From assembly GCA_035296905.1 (NCBI GenBank), contig DATHAA010000044.1:1-53928 (forward strand): a stretch of 53,928 nt of DNA, in the 5' to 3' direction. Position 1 is the stretch's first letter. Each line of letters begins with the position of its first letter. This stretch comes from DATEOR01 sp035296905. GTDB taxonomy: Bacteria; Actinomycetota; Thermoleophilia; Gaiellales; Gaiellaceae. The position numbers were made by a program, and so were the translations under genes. The notes under the pieces were generated by a model, which worked only from the letters and a program-made list of their open reading frames with translations, did no database searches and was not told where the DNA came from. Positions 9,262 to 17,109 of this stretch are shown piece after piece.

Positions 9262-9878
9262 ATGCGCCGGATGCTCCTCTGCTGGCTAGCCGGCATCGTC
9301 CTCCTCGGGGTCGGCCAGCCTGCGTCTGCTCAGACGGTCCCTTACCCGGACTCGATGGCATCGACCGGGGACTCGATCACAAGGACCTTCAACTCGAGCG
9401 TCATCCCGTTGTCGACGCGCCCTGGAACTCCTGGTCGACCGGGTCGAATGGAGCGGTGCAGAGCCACTACCGGCGGATTCTCGCCGCGAACCCGGCGATC
9501 TTCCTGCGCAACTTCAATGACGCCCGTAGCGGCGCCGAGATGGCCGATTTACCGGGGCAGATCGAGCGCGTGAATGCCCAGCACGTCGAATATGTCACCG
9601 TCCTCATGGGCGGCGCGAACGACGCCTGCGCCTCGAGCGAGGCGGCGATGACCCCGGTCGCCGCGTTCCGTGCCCAGTACGAGTCCGCGCTCGCCGACCT
9701 CGCCGCCGGCTCGCCGCAGGCGTATGTCTACATCGTCTCGATTCCGGACGTGTACCGGCTCTGGGCGCTGTTTCACGAAGATCCCAATGCGCGTCTCAGG
9801 TGGCGCCTGACGGGCGTCTGCAAGTCTATGCCCGCCCGCCCGGCTTCCTGGCAGGCCGGCTTCCAGTTCGCGCCGTAG
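9262..9878 (+). pseudogene. SGNH/GDSL-family hydrolase, frameshifted and truncated
   Basis: An intact signal peptide (MRRMLLCWLAGIVLLGVGQPASAQ) leads into the block I motif MASTGDSITRTF. The reading frame then breaks near 9411: the following DAPWNSWSTGSNGA, SHYRRILAANPAI and the block III segment VTVLMGGANDAC are in another frame. One extra C in the CCC run at about 9407-9409 would restore a single frame. The C-terminus also stops early (SMPARPASWQAG) and lacks the catalytic Asp-His block expected about 80 residues later. The truncation argues for real decay even if the frameshift is a base-call error. Confidence 0.7.
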
Positions 9879-9922
9879 CGTCCTCGGGGCGGCGCATCGT
9901 CGCCTCGACAAAGATATGAGCC

Positions 9923-11212
9923 GTGCTCCTGTACGACTCCGCCTCGCGGCAGAAAGTCGAGTTGCCCGCGCCGCCGGGCCCGATCCGCATGTACGTCTGC
10001 GGGCCGACCGTCTACCAGCGGATCCACATCGGCAACGCGCGGCCGTTCGTGGTCTCGATGTGGATGCGGCAGTGGTTCCGGGAGCGTGGCTACGAGGTCA
10101 AGCTCGTCGAGAACATCACGGACATCAACGACAAGATCTACGAGGCGGCCTCGCGGCAGAAGATGGGGAGTGCCGAGCTGGCCGAGCAAGCGGCGCAGTG
10201 GTACATCGAGGACACCGGCGACCTCGGCCTCGGCCGGCCCGACGTCGAGCCGCGTGCAACCGAGGTCATCCCCGAGATCGTCGCTCTGATCGGAGAGCTG
10301 ATCGAACGCGGGCTCGCCTATGAGTCCGGCGGGGACGTCTACTTCCGCGTGCCGGCCTATCCCGAGTACGGCTCGTTGTCGGGCGCACAGCCGGACGACA
10401 TGATCGCCCAGGAGCCGAGCGATCTGAAGGAAGACCCCCGCGACTTCGCGCTGTGGAAGGCGACGAAGGCACGCGAGGACACGGAGTGGGACTCGCCCTG
10501 GGGCCCCGGACGGCCGGGCTGGCACATCGAATGCTCGGCTATGGCGGAGAAGCACCTCGGCCCGGACTTCGAGATCCATGGCGGCGGCCTCGACCTCCGC
10601 TTCCCGCACCACGAGAACGAGCTCGCCCAGTCACGCGCCGCGGGGAGGCCGTTCGCCCGCCACTGGGCGCACAACGGGATGCTGCAGCTTTCCGAGGAGA
10701 AGATGTCGAAGTCGGTCGGAAACATCGTTTCGCTCCGCGAGGTGCTCGACACCTACGGGCGCGAGGCGATCCTCGTCTTCTTCCTCAGCGGCCACTACCG
10801 CGGGCCGCTCGACTACTCGGACGAGGCGATGGAGGCTGCGAAGGTTGTCGCCGATGACTTCCGCAACGCTCGGAGGGTGGTGGAGAGGCGGGAGAACGTC
10901 CGTGGCTGGCATGCCTTCACCGAAGCTCTCGACGACGACTTCAATACGCCGGCCGCGCTTGCCCTGATGCACGAATGGCGCGCGGCGGGCCGGCTCGATC
11001 TCCTATTCAAGGCACTTCTTCTCTTCGGCCTCCCGCTGCCCCGGCATCCCGAGGCTCCGCCCGAGGTGACGGAGCTCGCGGACGCGCGCTTCGCCGCGCG
11101 GGCGGCGCGAGATTTCGAGGAGGCCGACCGGCTGCGAGGCGCACTCGAGGCGCTTGGCTGGGAGATGCAGGACATGCCCGACGGCGGCTACAGGCTCGTC
11201 GCGAAGCTTTGA
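9923..11212 (+). CDS. cysS: Cysteinyl-tRNA synthetase
   Basis: 429 residues. Charges tRNA-Cys. The zinc-site/class I start MYVCGPTVYQRIHIGNAR contains the HIGH motif as HIGN, the other zinc ligands are in WHIECSAM and HHENELAQS, and the KMSKS loop is intact (EEKMSKSVGN near residue 260). The GTG at 9923 is preceded by AAGATAT rather than a clear ribosome site. The stop overlaps the TTG of rlmB by 4 bp. This opens the cysS-rlmB-yacP-sigH neighbourhood also known from Bacillus. Confidence 0.97.
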   Translation: MLLYDSASRQKVELPAPPGPIRMYVCGPTVYQRIHIGNARPFVVSMWMRQWFRERGYEVKLVENITDINDKIYEAASRQKMGSAELAEQAAQWYIEDTGDLGLGRPDVEPRATEVIPEIVALIGELIERGLAYESGGDVYFRVPAYPEYGSLSGAQPDDMIAQEPSDLKEDPRDFALWKATKAREDTEWDSPWGPGRPGWHIECSAMAEKHLGPDFEIHGGGLDLRFPHHENELAQSRAAGRPFARHWAHNGMLQLSEEKMSKSVGNIVSLREVLDTYGREAILVFFLSGHYRGPLDYSDEAMEAAKVVADDFRNARRVVERRENVRGWHAFTEALDDDFNTPAALALMHEWRAAGRLDLLFKALLLFGLPLPRHPEAPPEVTELADARFAARAARDFEEADRLRGALEALGWEMQDMPDGGYRLVAKL

Positions 11213-11922
11213 CCCGCGAGCTGGTCTACGGACGCCGGCCGGCGCGCGAGGTGATCAGAGCCGGCCGCAGGCAGATCCTTGAGCTCTTCGCGACCGAGCG
11301 CGCGCTCGCGTCCGAGCCGTGGCTCCGCGACGAGACGGGACTTCGCGTCCACGTCGAGCGGGAGGGGAAGTTGAACGAGCTGGCCGGAAGCCGCGACCAC
11401 CAGGGCGTCGTCACCTTCTGCGAGCCCTACAAATACGCGGACGCCGACGAGCTCGCCGGAGGCGAGCGAGCGCTCATCGCCTGCCTCGACCAGGTGACCG
11501 ATCCTCACAATCTCGGCGCGGTCTGCCGCAGCGCGGACGGAGCGGGAGCGACGGGCGTCGTCGTCACCGAGCACAAGGCCGCCCGCGTGACTCCTGCGGT
11601 CTGCCGAGCCTCCGCGGGCGCGGTGGAGCACGTCCAGATCGGCGTCGTCGTCAATCTCGCGCGTTATCTCACGGATGTGAAGCGGGGCGATCTCTGGGTC
11701 TGGGCGGCCTCCGGTGACGCCGAGACGCCTGTCTGGTCAGCCGACTTCACCAGCGGGGCCGCGCTCGTCTTCGGCGCCGAGGGCCGCGGCCTGCGTCCTC
11801 TCGTGCGCAAGTCGTGCGACGACGCGTTCTCGATTCCGCTGGCGGGAGCCGTCGAATCGCTGAACGTGAGCGTGGCGGCGGGCGTGGCGCTCTTCGAGGC
11901 CGCGCGTCAGCGCCGCGGTTGA
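11209..11922 (+). CDS. rlmB: 23S rRNA 2'-O-ribose methyltransferase, TrmH/SpoU family (RlmB-like)
   Basis: 237 residues. An N-terminal substrate-binding domain (LVYGRRPAREVIRAG) precedes the SPOUT methyltransferase domain with its three motifs: LDQVTDPHNLGAVCRSADG, VFGAEGRGLRPLV and IPLAGAVESLNVSVAAGVALFE. RlmB methylates G2251 in the ribosomal P-loop in E. coli; exact target here is inferred. The TTG start at 11209 overlaps the cysS stop and fits the family N-terminus, while an upstream in-frame extension lies inside cysS and is unlikely. It overlaps the opposing nucleotidyltransferase by 16 bp at their 3' ends. Confidence 0.92.
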   Translation: MTRELVYGRRPAREVIRAGRRQILELFATERALASEPWLRDETGLRVHVEREGKLNELAGSRDHQGVVTFCEPYKYADADELAGGERALIACLDQVTDPHNLGAVCRSADGAGATGVVVTEHKAARVTPAVCRASAGAVEHVQIGVVVNLARYLTDVKRGDLWVWAASGDAETPVWSADFTSGAALVFGAEGRGLRPLVRKSCDDAFSIPLAGAVESLNVSVAAGVALFEAARQRRG

Positions 11923-12587
11923 CCCGCCTCGAGCTCTGCAATCGCGCGGGCGAGGATCTCGCCATTCGTGCCGGGCTGCGCGTCCGCCCAGGCACGTAGC
12001 GCGGGCTTCGGGAGCCAGGTGCCTTCACGCATGAAGCGGAGCGAGCGGCCGGCGTTGAGGACGGCGTCCTCGCTATCCGGCGCCTCGCGCTCGTACCAGC
12101 GAAGGACGTCGGCCAGCGCGGGCCTCAGATCGTCGGGCGCCACGGGCGCGAACACGTCGGCCGGAGGAGGGCCGGAGAGCGCGACCCCGTGTTCGGCCAG
12201 GACGCCTCGATCGATGGCAAACCATTGCCTCTCGCCGGGCTGCGCCTCGCGGTCTGCCCGAAATGTGACGCCGCTCCCCGTGTTCAGGTTGAGCTCGAAG
12301 GCGGGTTCGACGGATGGCGTTCGCGCCGTCTCCTCCGTATAGACGACAAGCTCGAGCCCCCGTGCCGGGCACGGAAAGGCCTCGTGCCGGAGCTTCGCCA
12401 CTATCCGGTCAGCGACCTCGTCGGCGATCGCCTCGCGGACGACGACAGCCACGTCGAGATCGCTCCGCCCGGGCTGGTAGCCGCCGAGAGCCCACGACCC
12501 GCCGGCGTAGACGCCGACGAGCTCGGGCCCGAGAAGCTCCTGAAGACGCCCGACGAGCTCCTCGAGATACGCGCGCTCGGCCTCCAC
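11907..12587 (-). CDS. Aminoglycoside-adenylyltransferase-like nucleotidyltransferase
   Basis: 226 residues from GTG 12587, which has AAGGA 8 nt upstream. The nucleotidyltransferase core is GVYAGGSWALGGYQPGRSDLDVAVVV (GS-x-A...D-x-D) at residues 22-47, followed by an all-helical C-terminal domain ending FMREGTWLPKPALRAWADAQ. This arrangement matches ANT(3'')/AadA-like enzymes, which adenylylate streptomycin or spectinomycin, but the family has other members and resistance is not established. A longer ORF extending to 13028 merely runs antisense through yacP. It sits between rlmB and yacP on the opposite strand, breaking an otherwise conserved gene order. Confidence 0.8.
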   Translation of the reverse strand: MEAERAYLEELVGRLQELLGPELVGVYAGGSWALGGYQPGRSDLDVAVVVREAIADEVADRIVAKLRHEAFPCPARGLELVVYTEETARTPSVEPAFELNLNTGSGVTFRADREAQPGERQWFAIDRGVLAEHGVALSGPPPADVFAPVAPDDLRPALADVLRWYEREAPDSEDAVLNAGRSLRFMREGTWLPKPALRAWADAQPGTNGEILARAIAELEAGQPRR

Positions 12588-12605
12588 GCGGGCATCCTTA
12601 GCGAG

Positions 12606-13031
12606 ATGCTCTATCTCTTCGACGGCTACAACATCCTCCACGCGGGCTCGTTTCGGGAGCGCGATGAGCTGATCGACCGGCTCGCGAGCTTCGTCGCACT
12701 GCGCGGCGCACGTGGCGTTGTCGTCTTCGACGGCGTCGACGAGGACGCGTTGTACGGGGACCTGTCCGTCCGCTTCGCCGAGGACGCGGACGCCCTCATC
12801 GAGCGCCTCGCCGCCGAGCACCGTGGCCAGGAGGAGGTCTGGGTGATCTCCTCCGATCGTGAGATCCGCGGAACTGCCGGACAGGAGACCCGCCGGGTCT
12901 CGTCGAAGAACTTCCTGCGGGACCTCGACGAGGGCGCCAAGCCGGCGCCTGGAGGACGCTCCCAGATCGAGGACGCGCTCGATGAGAACACGCGTTCCGC
13001 CCTCGAGCGTTTGCGCCGCAGGCGACATTGA
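12606..13031 (+). CDS. yacP: NYN/PIN-like ribonuclease YacP (Rae1 family)
   Basis: 141 residues beginning MLYLFDGYNILHAGSF, the NYN-domain aspartate motif, with further acidic residues in VVVFDGVDED and WVISSDREIRG. YacP/Rae1 of Bacillus is a ribosome-associated mRNA endonuclease. The family usually reaches about 165-170 residues, so this member is slightly short. It is divergent from the nucleotidyltransferase with only 18 bp between starts, and its stop codon overlaps the -35 box of the sigH promoter. Confidence 0.88.
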   Translation: MLYLFDGYNILHAGSFRERDELIDRLASFVALRGARGVVVFDGVDEDALYGDLSVRFAEDADALIERLAAEHRGQEEVWVISSDREIRGTAGQETRRVSSKNFLRDLDEGAKPAPGGRSQIEDALDENTRSALERLRRRRH

Positions 13032-13056
13032 ACTTTTCGGGACCGCCTGCTACGAT
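13028..13056 (+). promoter_or_regulatory. sigH promoter
   Basis: TTGAAC (13028-13033), a 17-bp spacer, and TACGAT (13051-13056). The -35 box overlaps the yacP stop codon. An ~75-nt leader to the ATG at 13139 leaves room for post-transcriptional control. Confidence 0.7.
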
Positions 13057-13138
13057 CGTGACCTCAAGTTGAGGGTTAGGGTTGTCGAGGCATGCTTTCC
13101 TCGGCACCGGCACATCCAAAAGCCCAGGAGGAAAGCCG

Positions 13139-13801
13139 ATGCCCCGCCGCCAGCTCGCAACGGCCCGCCCGCAGGAAAAGACTCAACGAGAAGTCGAGGA
13201 TTTACGGCTCGTGCTTCGTGCCAGGAACGGAGATTCAGGCGCGATGGATGCGCTGCTGCGCCGCTACACCGGCTTCGTGCGCCTGAAGGCGAGCTCGTAC
13301 TTCATCGCCGGCGGCGAGTCGGATGACCTCATCCAGGAAGGCCTCGTCGGCCTCTACAAAGCCGTGCGCGACTTCCGCTCCGACAAGGACACCTCGTTTC
13401 GGAGCTTCGCCGAGCTCTGCATCACCCGCCAGATCATCACGGCGATCAAGACGGCGACACGCTTCAAACACACGCCGCTGAACACGTACGTCTCGTTCAG
13501 CCACACGCCAGCGGGCCAGGAGGAGGGCGACTGCACTCTCGGCGACGCGCTTCCGGGGCCGCGGGTGGACGACCCCGTCGTGTGCGTCATCTCGACCGAG
13601 GAACTGCAGAGCCTCGTCTTCTGCCTCGGCACCGGTCTCTCGCCGCTTGAGAGCGACGCTCTCCGGCTCTACCTCGAAGGCAACTCCTACGAGGAGATGG
13701 CCGAAGGCCTCGGCTGTGACACGAAGACGATCGACAACGCTCTGCAGCGCGTGAAGCGCAAGGTTCTCCAGCACCAGCAGGAGCGCGCCGTTTTCGATTA
13801 G
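13139..13801 (+). CDS. sigH: RNA polymerase sigma factor, SigH-like
   Basis: 220 residues. Region 2 spans about residues 18-95 (LLRRYTGFVRLKASSYFIAGGESDDLIQEGLVGLYKAVRDF) and region 4 about 160-215 (LSPLESDALRLYLEGNSYEEMAEGLGCDTKTIDNALQRVKRK), with no region 3. This matches the SigH/Sig30 type of Bacillus. ATG 13139 was chosen because AGGAGG sits at 13127-13132; an in-frame start at 13082 lacks this. Regulon unknown: in Bacillus it governs the transition to stationary phase, but no sporulation genes are visible here. tRNA-Thr follows 13 bp after the stop. Confidence 0.92.
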   Translation: MPRRQLATARPQEKTQREVEDLRLVLRARNGDSGAMDALLRRYTGFVRLKASSYFIAGGESDDLIQEGLVGLYKAVRDFRSDKDTSFRSFAELCITRQIITAIKTATRFKHTPLNTYVSFSHTPAGQEEGDCTLGDALPGPRVDDPVVCVISTEELQSLVFCLGTGLSPLESDALRLYLEGNSYEEMAEGLGCDTKTIDNALQRVKRKVLQHQQERAVFD

Positions 13802-13814
13802 CTACGCTGGCCGC

Positions 13815-13887
13815 GCCGGAGTAGCTCAGCTGGTAGAGCAACCGCCTTGTAAGCGGTAGGTCGTGGGTTCGAGTCCCGCCTCCGGCT
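13815..13887 (+). tRNA. tRNA-Thr (anticodon TGT)
   Basis: A 73-nt cloverleaf. Acceptor GCCGGAG (13815-13821) pairs with CTCCGGC (13880-13886), discriminator T at 13887. Anticodon stem ACCGC/GCGGT encloses CTTGTAA with anticodon TGT at 13848-13850. The T arm has TTCGAGT. No CCA is encoded. In related genomes a tRNA-Thr often sits between sigH and rpmG-secE-nusG, but those genes are not found here. Confidence 0.97.
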
Positions 13888-13932
13888 CCTTTTCGGCGGA
13901 ATGGCGGTGCGTGCAACCTCGTTAAGAAGGTT

Positions 13933-14196
13933 GTGCGTACAACGAATGAGATCCGTGAGGAGCTGGACCAGGCGATCGCGCGACGCGCCGAGCTGTGGAA
14001 CAGACTCGCTCAGGGATCAGATGCTGAGACGTCGGCCGAGCTCGCCGGCCTCTCGAAGACCATCGACGAGCTCTGGGGCGAATTCCGGACCGCCGAGGCC
14101 CGGAAGCGCTTCGGCTCGCCGGAGCTCATCCACGCGCGTGCCCGGACCGAGGAACGGCTCGAGCGCGACTCGCGCCGCGTGAAGCAAGCGGCCTAA
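13933..14196 (+). CDS. Small helical (coiled-coil) protein, 87 aa
   Basis: GTG 13933 follows AAGAAGG. The protein is highly charged and almost entirely helical (NEIREELDQAIARRAELWNRL and IDELWGEFRTAEARKRFG), with no cysteines or membrane segment. No family recognised. It starts 45 bp after tRNA-Thr, and its stop overlaps that of the opposing zinc-ribbon gene by 4 bp. Confidence 0.6.
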   Translation: MRTTNEIREELDQAIARRAELWNRLAQGSDAETSAELAGLSKTIDELWGEFRTAEARKRFGSPELIHARARTEERLERDSRRVKQAA

Positions 14197-14509
14197 CCGA
14201 TTGCGGGCGGCCGCCTCCGGGCGGCCGCCCTCCCTGCTGGGAGGTCAGCGGCTTTCGCTCTGGGCTTGGCCGAGGACTTCTTGGGGAGGATCTGGTCGGC
14301 GGCCAGCGTCATGAGATAGCCGCAGCGCTTGCAGAGGATGACTGCGACGAGATCCCGTCCTTCGCATCCGCGCCGGAGATGATCTTGCACTCTTTGTGGG
14401 CGACGCCGAGCTGGCCCACCCCTTTGCAGAGGGGGCACGATACGACGTAGCGTGCGAGGTGTTCCTCGACCGCTGCAACGTCAACGCCGACAACCGCAGC
14501 CTTCGCCAT
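14193..14509 (-). pseudogene. Small zinc-ribbon protein with an apparent frameshift
   Basis: The first frame, from ATG 14509, reads MAKAAVVGVDVAAVEEHLARY with the first cysteine knuckle SCPLCKGVG and a third Cys in HKECKII. At about 14354-14356 (CCC on the plus strand) the frame must change; afterwards the second knuckle LCKRCGYLMTLAADQILPKK appears, followed by a basic, Ala/Arg-rich tail. One extra base in that run would give a single protein of about 105 residues with a complete four-Cys zinc ribbon. That the two Cys pairs fit together so well suggests a recent mutation or a sequencing error rather than an old pseudogene. Confidence 0.6.
14205..14230. terminator. GC-rich hairpin between convergent small genes
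   Basis: A perfect 11-bp inverted repeat, GGGCGGCCGCC (14205-14215) and GGCGGCCGCCC (14220-14230), with a 4-nt loop. It lies just after the stop of the 87-aa gene and inside the 3' end of the opposing zinc-ribbon gene. No T run follows, so termination is likely but not certain. Confidence 0.5.
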
Positions 14510-14575
14510 AAATTCGACCTTAGCGGGGGTTTTCGGCTTGCCTCCCCCGTCTGAGCCATTTCGACAATAGTCAAC

Positions 14576-15598
14576 ATGCGTGTCTTGCTTGTTTCTCAGA
14601 TGTATCCCGGCCCTTCGGCTCCCGACCTCGGCGTCTTCGTAAAGCAGCTCGCAGACGAGCTCGAGCGCGCCGGAAACGACGTCTCACGCGTGGTGATCGA
14701 CCACAGGGGCGGCTCGCCGGCCAAGTACGGAGGCCTAGCGGCTCGCGCGCTCGCTGAGGCGCGCCGGTTTCATCCCGACGTCGTCTACGCGCATTTCCTC
14801 TTCCCGGCGGGCGCGGCTGCGGCCTTCGCCGCGCGACGGGTCGGCGCGCACCTGGTTCTCACCGCCCACGGCCGCGACGTTCGCAACGTCGGCGCCATCC
14901 CGGGCGTGGCGACCGCGACCGCAGCGGCGGTGCGCCGAGCGGACGCGGTGATCGCCGTGTCCGATTTTCTCCGGAGCGAGCTCGAGGCGAAGATTCCGGA
15001 GGCCCAAGGCAAAGTGCACGTCATCGACTCGGGCGTCGATCTCGCGCGTTTCCGGCACCGCGATCCGGGGCCCTTGCGCGAGGAGCTCGGCTGGGCGGGT
15101 GAGGGGCCGTTCTACCTCTGTGTGGGGACGCTCGACGAGCGCAAGAACGTTGTTCGCCTGGCGGATGCCTTCGCCACGCTCGACGGCGGGAGCCTCGTGT
15201 TCGCGGGTGACGGTCCGCTCCGCACCCAGCTCGAGGGCCGCGACCGCGTGCTTCTCCTGGGTCGCGTCTCCCACTCCCGCGTCGCGGATCTGATCGCGGC
15301 GAGCGACGTCGTCTGCCAGCCGAGTCTGATCGAGCCGTTCGGCCAGGCGGTGCTCGAGGCTCTCGCGTGCGAGCGTCCGGTGGCCGCCACGCGCATCGGT
15401 GGACCGGCCGAGCTCCTCACTCCCGAGACGGGTGTCCTCGTCGATCCCGGCAGCGTCGACTCGATCGCTGCCGGCCTGCGCGCGGGCGCAGAGCTTCCGC
15501 GGCCGAATCCAGCGGCGCGGGCGATCGCCGAGGAGCACGACGTCGTCAAGCAGGCCGCGCGAGTGGCGCAGCTTCTGGCAGGCGAGACGCCAAAATGA
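14576..15598 (+). CDS. GT4-family glycosyltransferase
   Basis: 340 residues with two Rossmann (GT-B) halves. The N-terminal half begins MRVLLVSQMYPGPSAPDLGVFV with the acceptor-side HFLFPAGAAAAF. The C-terminal half contains VGTLDERKNVVRLADAF, VFAGDGPL and the donor-binding ASDVVCQPSLIEPFGQAVLEALACERPVAATRIGG, with the E-x7-E retaining motif. It probably transfers a sugar from a nucleotide donor to a lipid or envelope glycan; the acceptor is unknown. The stop overlaps the CDF gene start (ATGA), so the pair is coupled with the next gene as well. Confidence 0.92.
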   Translation: MRVLLVSQMYPGPSAPDLGVFVKQLADELERAGNDVSRVVIDHRGGSPAKYGGLAARALAEARRFHPDVVYAHFLFPAGAAAAFAARRVGAHLVLTAHGRDVRNVGAIPGVATATAAAVRRADAVIAVSDFLRSELEAKIPEAQGKVHVIDSGVDLARFRHRDPGPLREELGWAGEGPFYLCVGTLDERKNVVRLADAFATLDGGSLVFAGDGPLRTQLEGRDRVLLLGRVSHSRVADLIAASDVVCQPSLIEPFGQAVLEALACERPVAATRIGGPAELLTPETGVLVDPGSVDSIAAGLRAGAELPRPNPAARAIAEEHDVVKQAARVAQLLAGETPK

Positions 15599-16497
15599 GT
15601 CATATGCACATGCATGCCGATTCCCGCGCCGACCGTCGCATCCTCGCCCTGTCGCTCGGGCTGCTCCTCGCATTCATGGTCGCCGAGGTCGTGCTCGGGA
15701 TCGTGGCCAGCTCCCTCGCCCTGCTCGCGGACGCCGGCCACATGCTCACCGACGCCTCGGCGCTCGGGCTCGCTCTCTTCGCAGCCTGGGCAGCGTCCCT
15801 GCCGGCCCGCGGCCGGTGGACGTTCGGATTCGCGCGCGCGGAGATCCTCGCGGCGCAGGCGAACGGGATCACGCTCGTGGTGATCGGGCTCCTGATCGTC
15901 TACTCGGCGATTCGCCGGCTCATCTCGCCGCCCGAGGTGGAGGCCGGGATCGTGACCGCGGTGGCGGTGGCCGGGATCGTCGTGAACCTCGCCGTCCTCG
16001 CGCTGATGGCCCGCGCAGAGCGGCAGAGCCTCAACATGCGCGGCGCCTATCTGCACATCGCCACCGATCTGGCCGCGTTCGTCGGCACCGCCCTTGCGGG
16101 CGTCCTGATCCTCACCACGGGCTGGAACCGCTTCGACCCGATCGCATCGCTCTTCGTCGCCGGGCTCATGTTCGGTGCGAGCATCACCCTCCTGCGGGAG
16201 TCCGGACGGATCTTCCTCGAGGGTGCGCCCTCCTCCGCTCCGCCGGCCGAGGTGGGGCGCGCGATCGTGGAGCACGACGGGGTCGTCGAGACGCACGACT
16301 TGCACGTCTGGACGGTGACCGACGGCTTTCCGGCTCTCTCCGCGCACGTGCTCGTCGAGCCGGGCGCGGACTGCCACCGGATCCGCCTCGAGCTCGAGCG
16401 CATGCTCGATGAGCGCTTCGGTCTCGAGCACGCGACGCTTCAGGTCGAGCACGTCGGGGCCGCGAGCGGCCTCGAGATCCGGCGGTCGAGCGCATGA
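15595..16497 (+). CDS. Cation diffusion facilitator (CzcD/ZitB-like)
   Basis: 300 residues with six membrane helices. The N-terminus is His-rich (MSHMHMHADS). Metal-site residues appear in LLADAGHMLTDASALG (H-x3-D in helix 2) and YLHIATDLAAFVG (H-x3-D in helix 5), which is the Zn-type site of CDF transporters. A cytoplasmic ferredoxin-like domain follows (ETHDLHVWTVTDGFPALSAHV). It exports Zn2+, Co2+ or a similar ion in exchange for H+. ATG 15595 overlaps the glycosyltransferase stop, and its own stop overlaps the receiver gene. Confidence 0.94.
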   Translation: MSHMHMHADSRADRRILALSLGLLLAFMVAEVVLGIVASSLALLADAGHMLTDASALGLALFAAWAASLPARGRWTFGFARAEILAAQANGITLVVIGLLIVYSAIRRLISPPEVEAGIVTAVAVAGIVVNLAVLALMARAERQSLNMRGAYLHIATDLAAFVGTALAGVLILTTGWNRFDPIASLFVAGLMFGASITLLRESGRIFLEGAPSSAPPAEVGRAIVEHDGVVETHDLHVWTVTDGFPALSAHVLVEPGADCHRIRLELERMLDERFGLEHATLQVEHVGAASGLEIRRSSA

Positions 16498-16865
16498 CCT
16501 CATTTGTTCGCGTCCTCATCGCCGACGACGATCCGCTTTTCATCGAGGCCCTCGAGGCGATCCTCGGCATCGAGTCCGAGATCGAGGTCGCCGGCCGAGC
16601 CAATGACGGGGAGGAGGCAACGCGACTCGCCGGGGAGCTCGAGCCCGACGTCGTCCTCATGGATCTGAGCATGCCGGTCTTGGACGGGTTCGAGGCGAGC
16701 AGGCGCATCCGCGCGGAGGCGCCCACCACCACCGTCGTCGTGCTCACCGGCTCCTCGTACGCCGAGGACGTGAAGAAGGCCTACGACGCCGGCGCGTCCG
16801 GGTACGTGACGAAGCACAGGATCGCGCAGGATCTGGTGCGCACCGTCCTCGACGCTGTCAACTGA
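16494..16865 (+). CDS. Stand-alone response-regulator receiver domain
   Basis: 123 residues, a CheY-like receiver only. The acidic pocket is ADDDPLF, the phosphorylation site is VVLMDLSMPVLDG (Asp near 60), the Thr switch is VVVLTGSS, and the Lys is in GYVTKHRI. No output domain follows, and no histidine kinase lies nearby, so its partner is elsewhere. The AEDVKKAYDAGASGYVTK end resembles NarL/FixJ receivers, suggesting loss of a C-terminal HTH. Coupled to the CDF gene by ATGA. Confidence 0.93.
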   Translation: MTSFVRVLIADDDPLFIEALEAILGIESEIEVAGRANDGEEATRLAGELEPDVVLMDLSMPVLDGFEASRRIRAEAPTTTVVVLTGSSYAEDVKKAYDAGASGYVTKHRIAQDLVRTVLDAVN

Positions 16866-16887
16866 GCCCTCTCGCTATCCTGAGGCC

Positions 16888-17109
16888 GTGTTCGACGTCA
16901 TCCTGCCGGTCGTTCAGGTGCTCCTGTCCGTGATTCTGGTCGTGCTCGTGCTCATGCACTCCGGGCGCGACACGGGCTTCGGCGGCATGGGCTTCACGCC
17001 CGCCTCACAGGGCGGCCAGCACATCGTCGAGCGCAACCTGACGCGGCTCACGCTCGTCGTCGCCGCGCTGTTCGGGATCAACACCGTCGCCCTGTTTTAC
17101 GTTCTTTAA
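16888..17109 (+). CDS. secG: Preprotein translocase subunit SecG
   Basis: 73 residues with two membrane helices separated by the conserved SGRDTGFGGMGFTPASQGGQH loop, which is diagnostic of SecG. It assists SecYE-dependent export. The GTG start lies 6 nt after a -10 box (TATCCT, 16876-16881), pointing to a leaderless transcript. Its TAA overlaps the opposing MoaD-like stop codon. Confidence 0.94.
   Translation: MFDVILPVVQVLLSVILVVLVLMHSGRDTGFGGMGFTPASQGGQHIVERNLTRLTLVVAALFGINTVALFYVL

Noticed and set aside
12587..13028. N-terminal extension of the nucleotidyltransferase to 13028
   Set aside because: The extra 147 residues are exactly antisense to yacP; the GTG at 12587 has a ribosome site and begins at the conserved fold.
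14354..14359. Programmed frameshifting in the zinc-ribbon gene
   Set aside because: No slippery heptamer or pseudoknot is visible; a single-base change at the CCC/GGG run explains it more simply.
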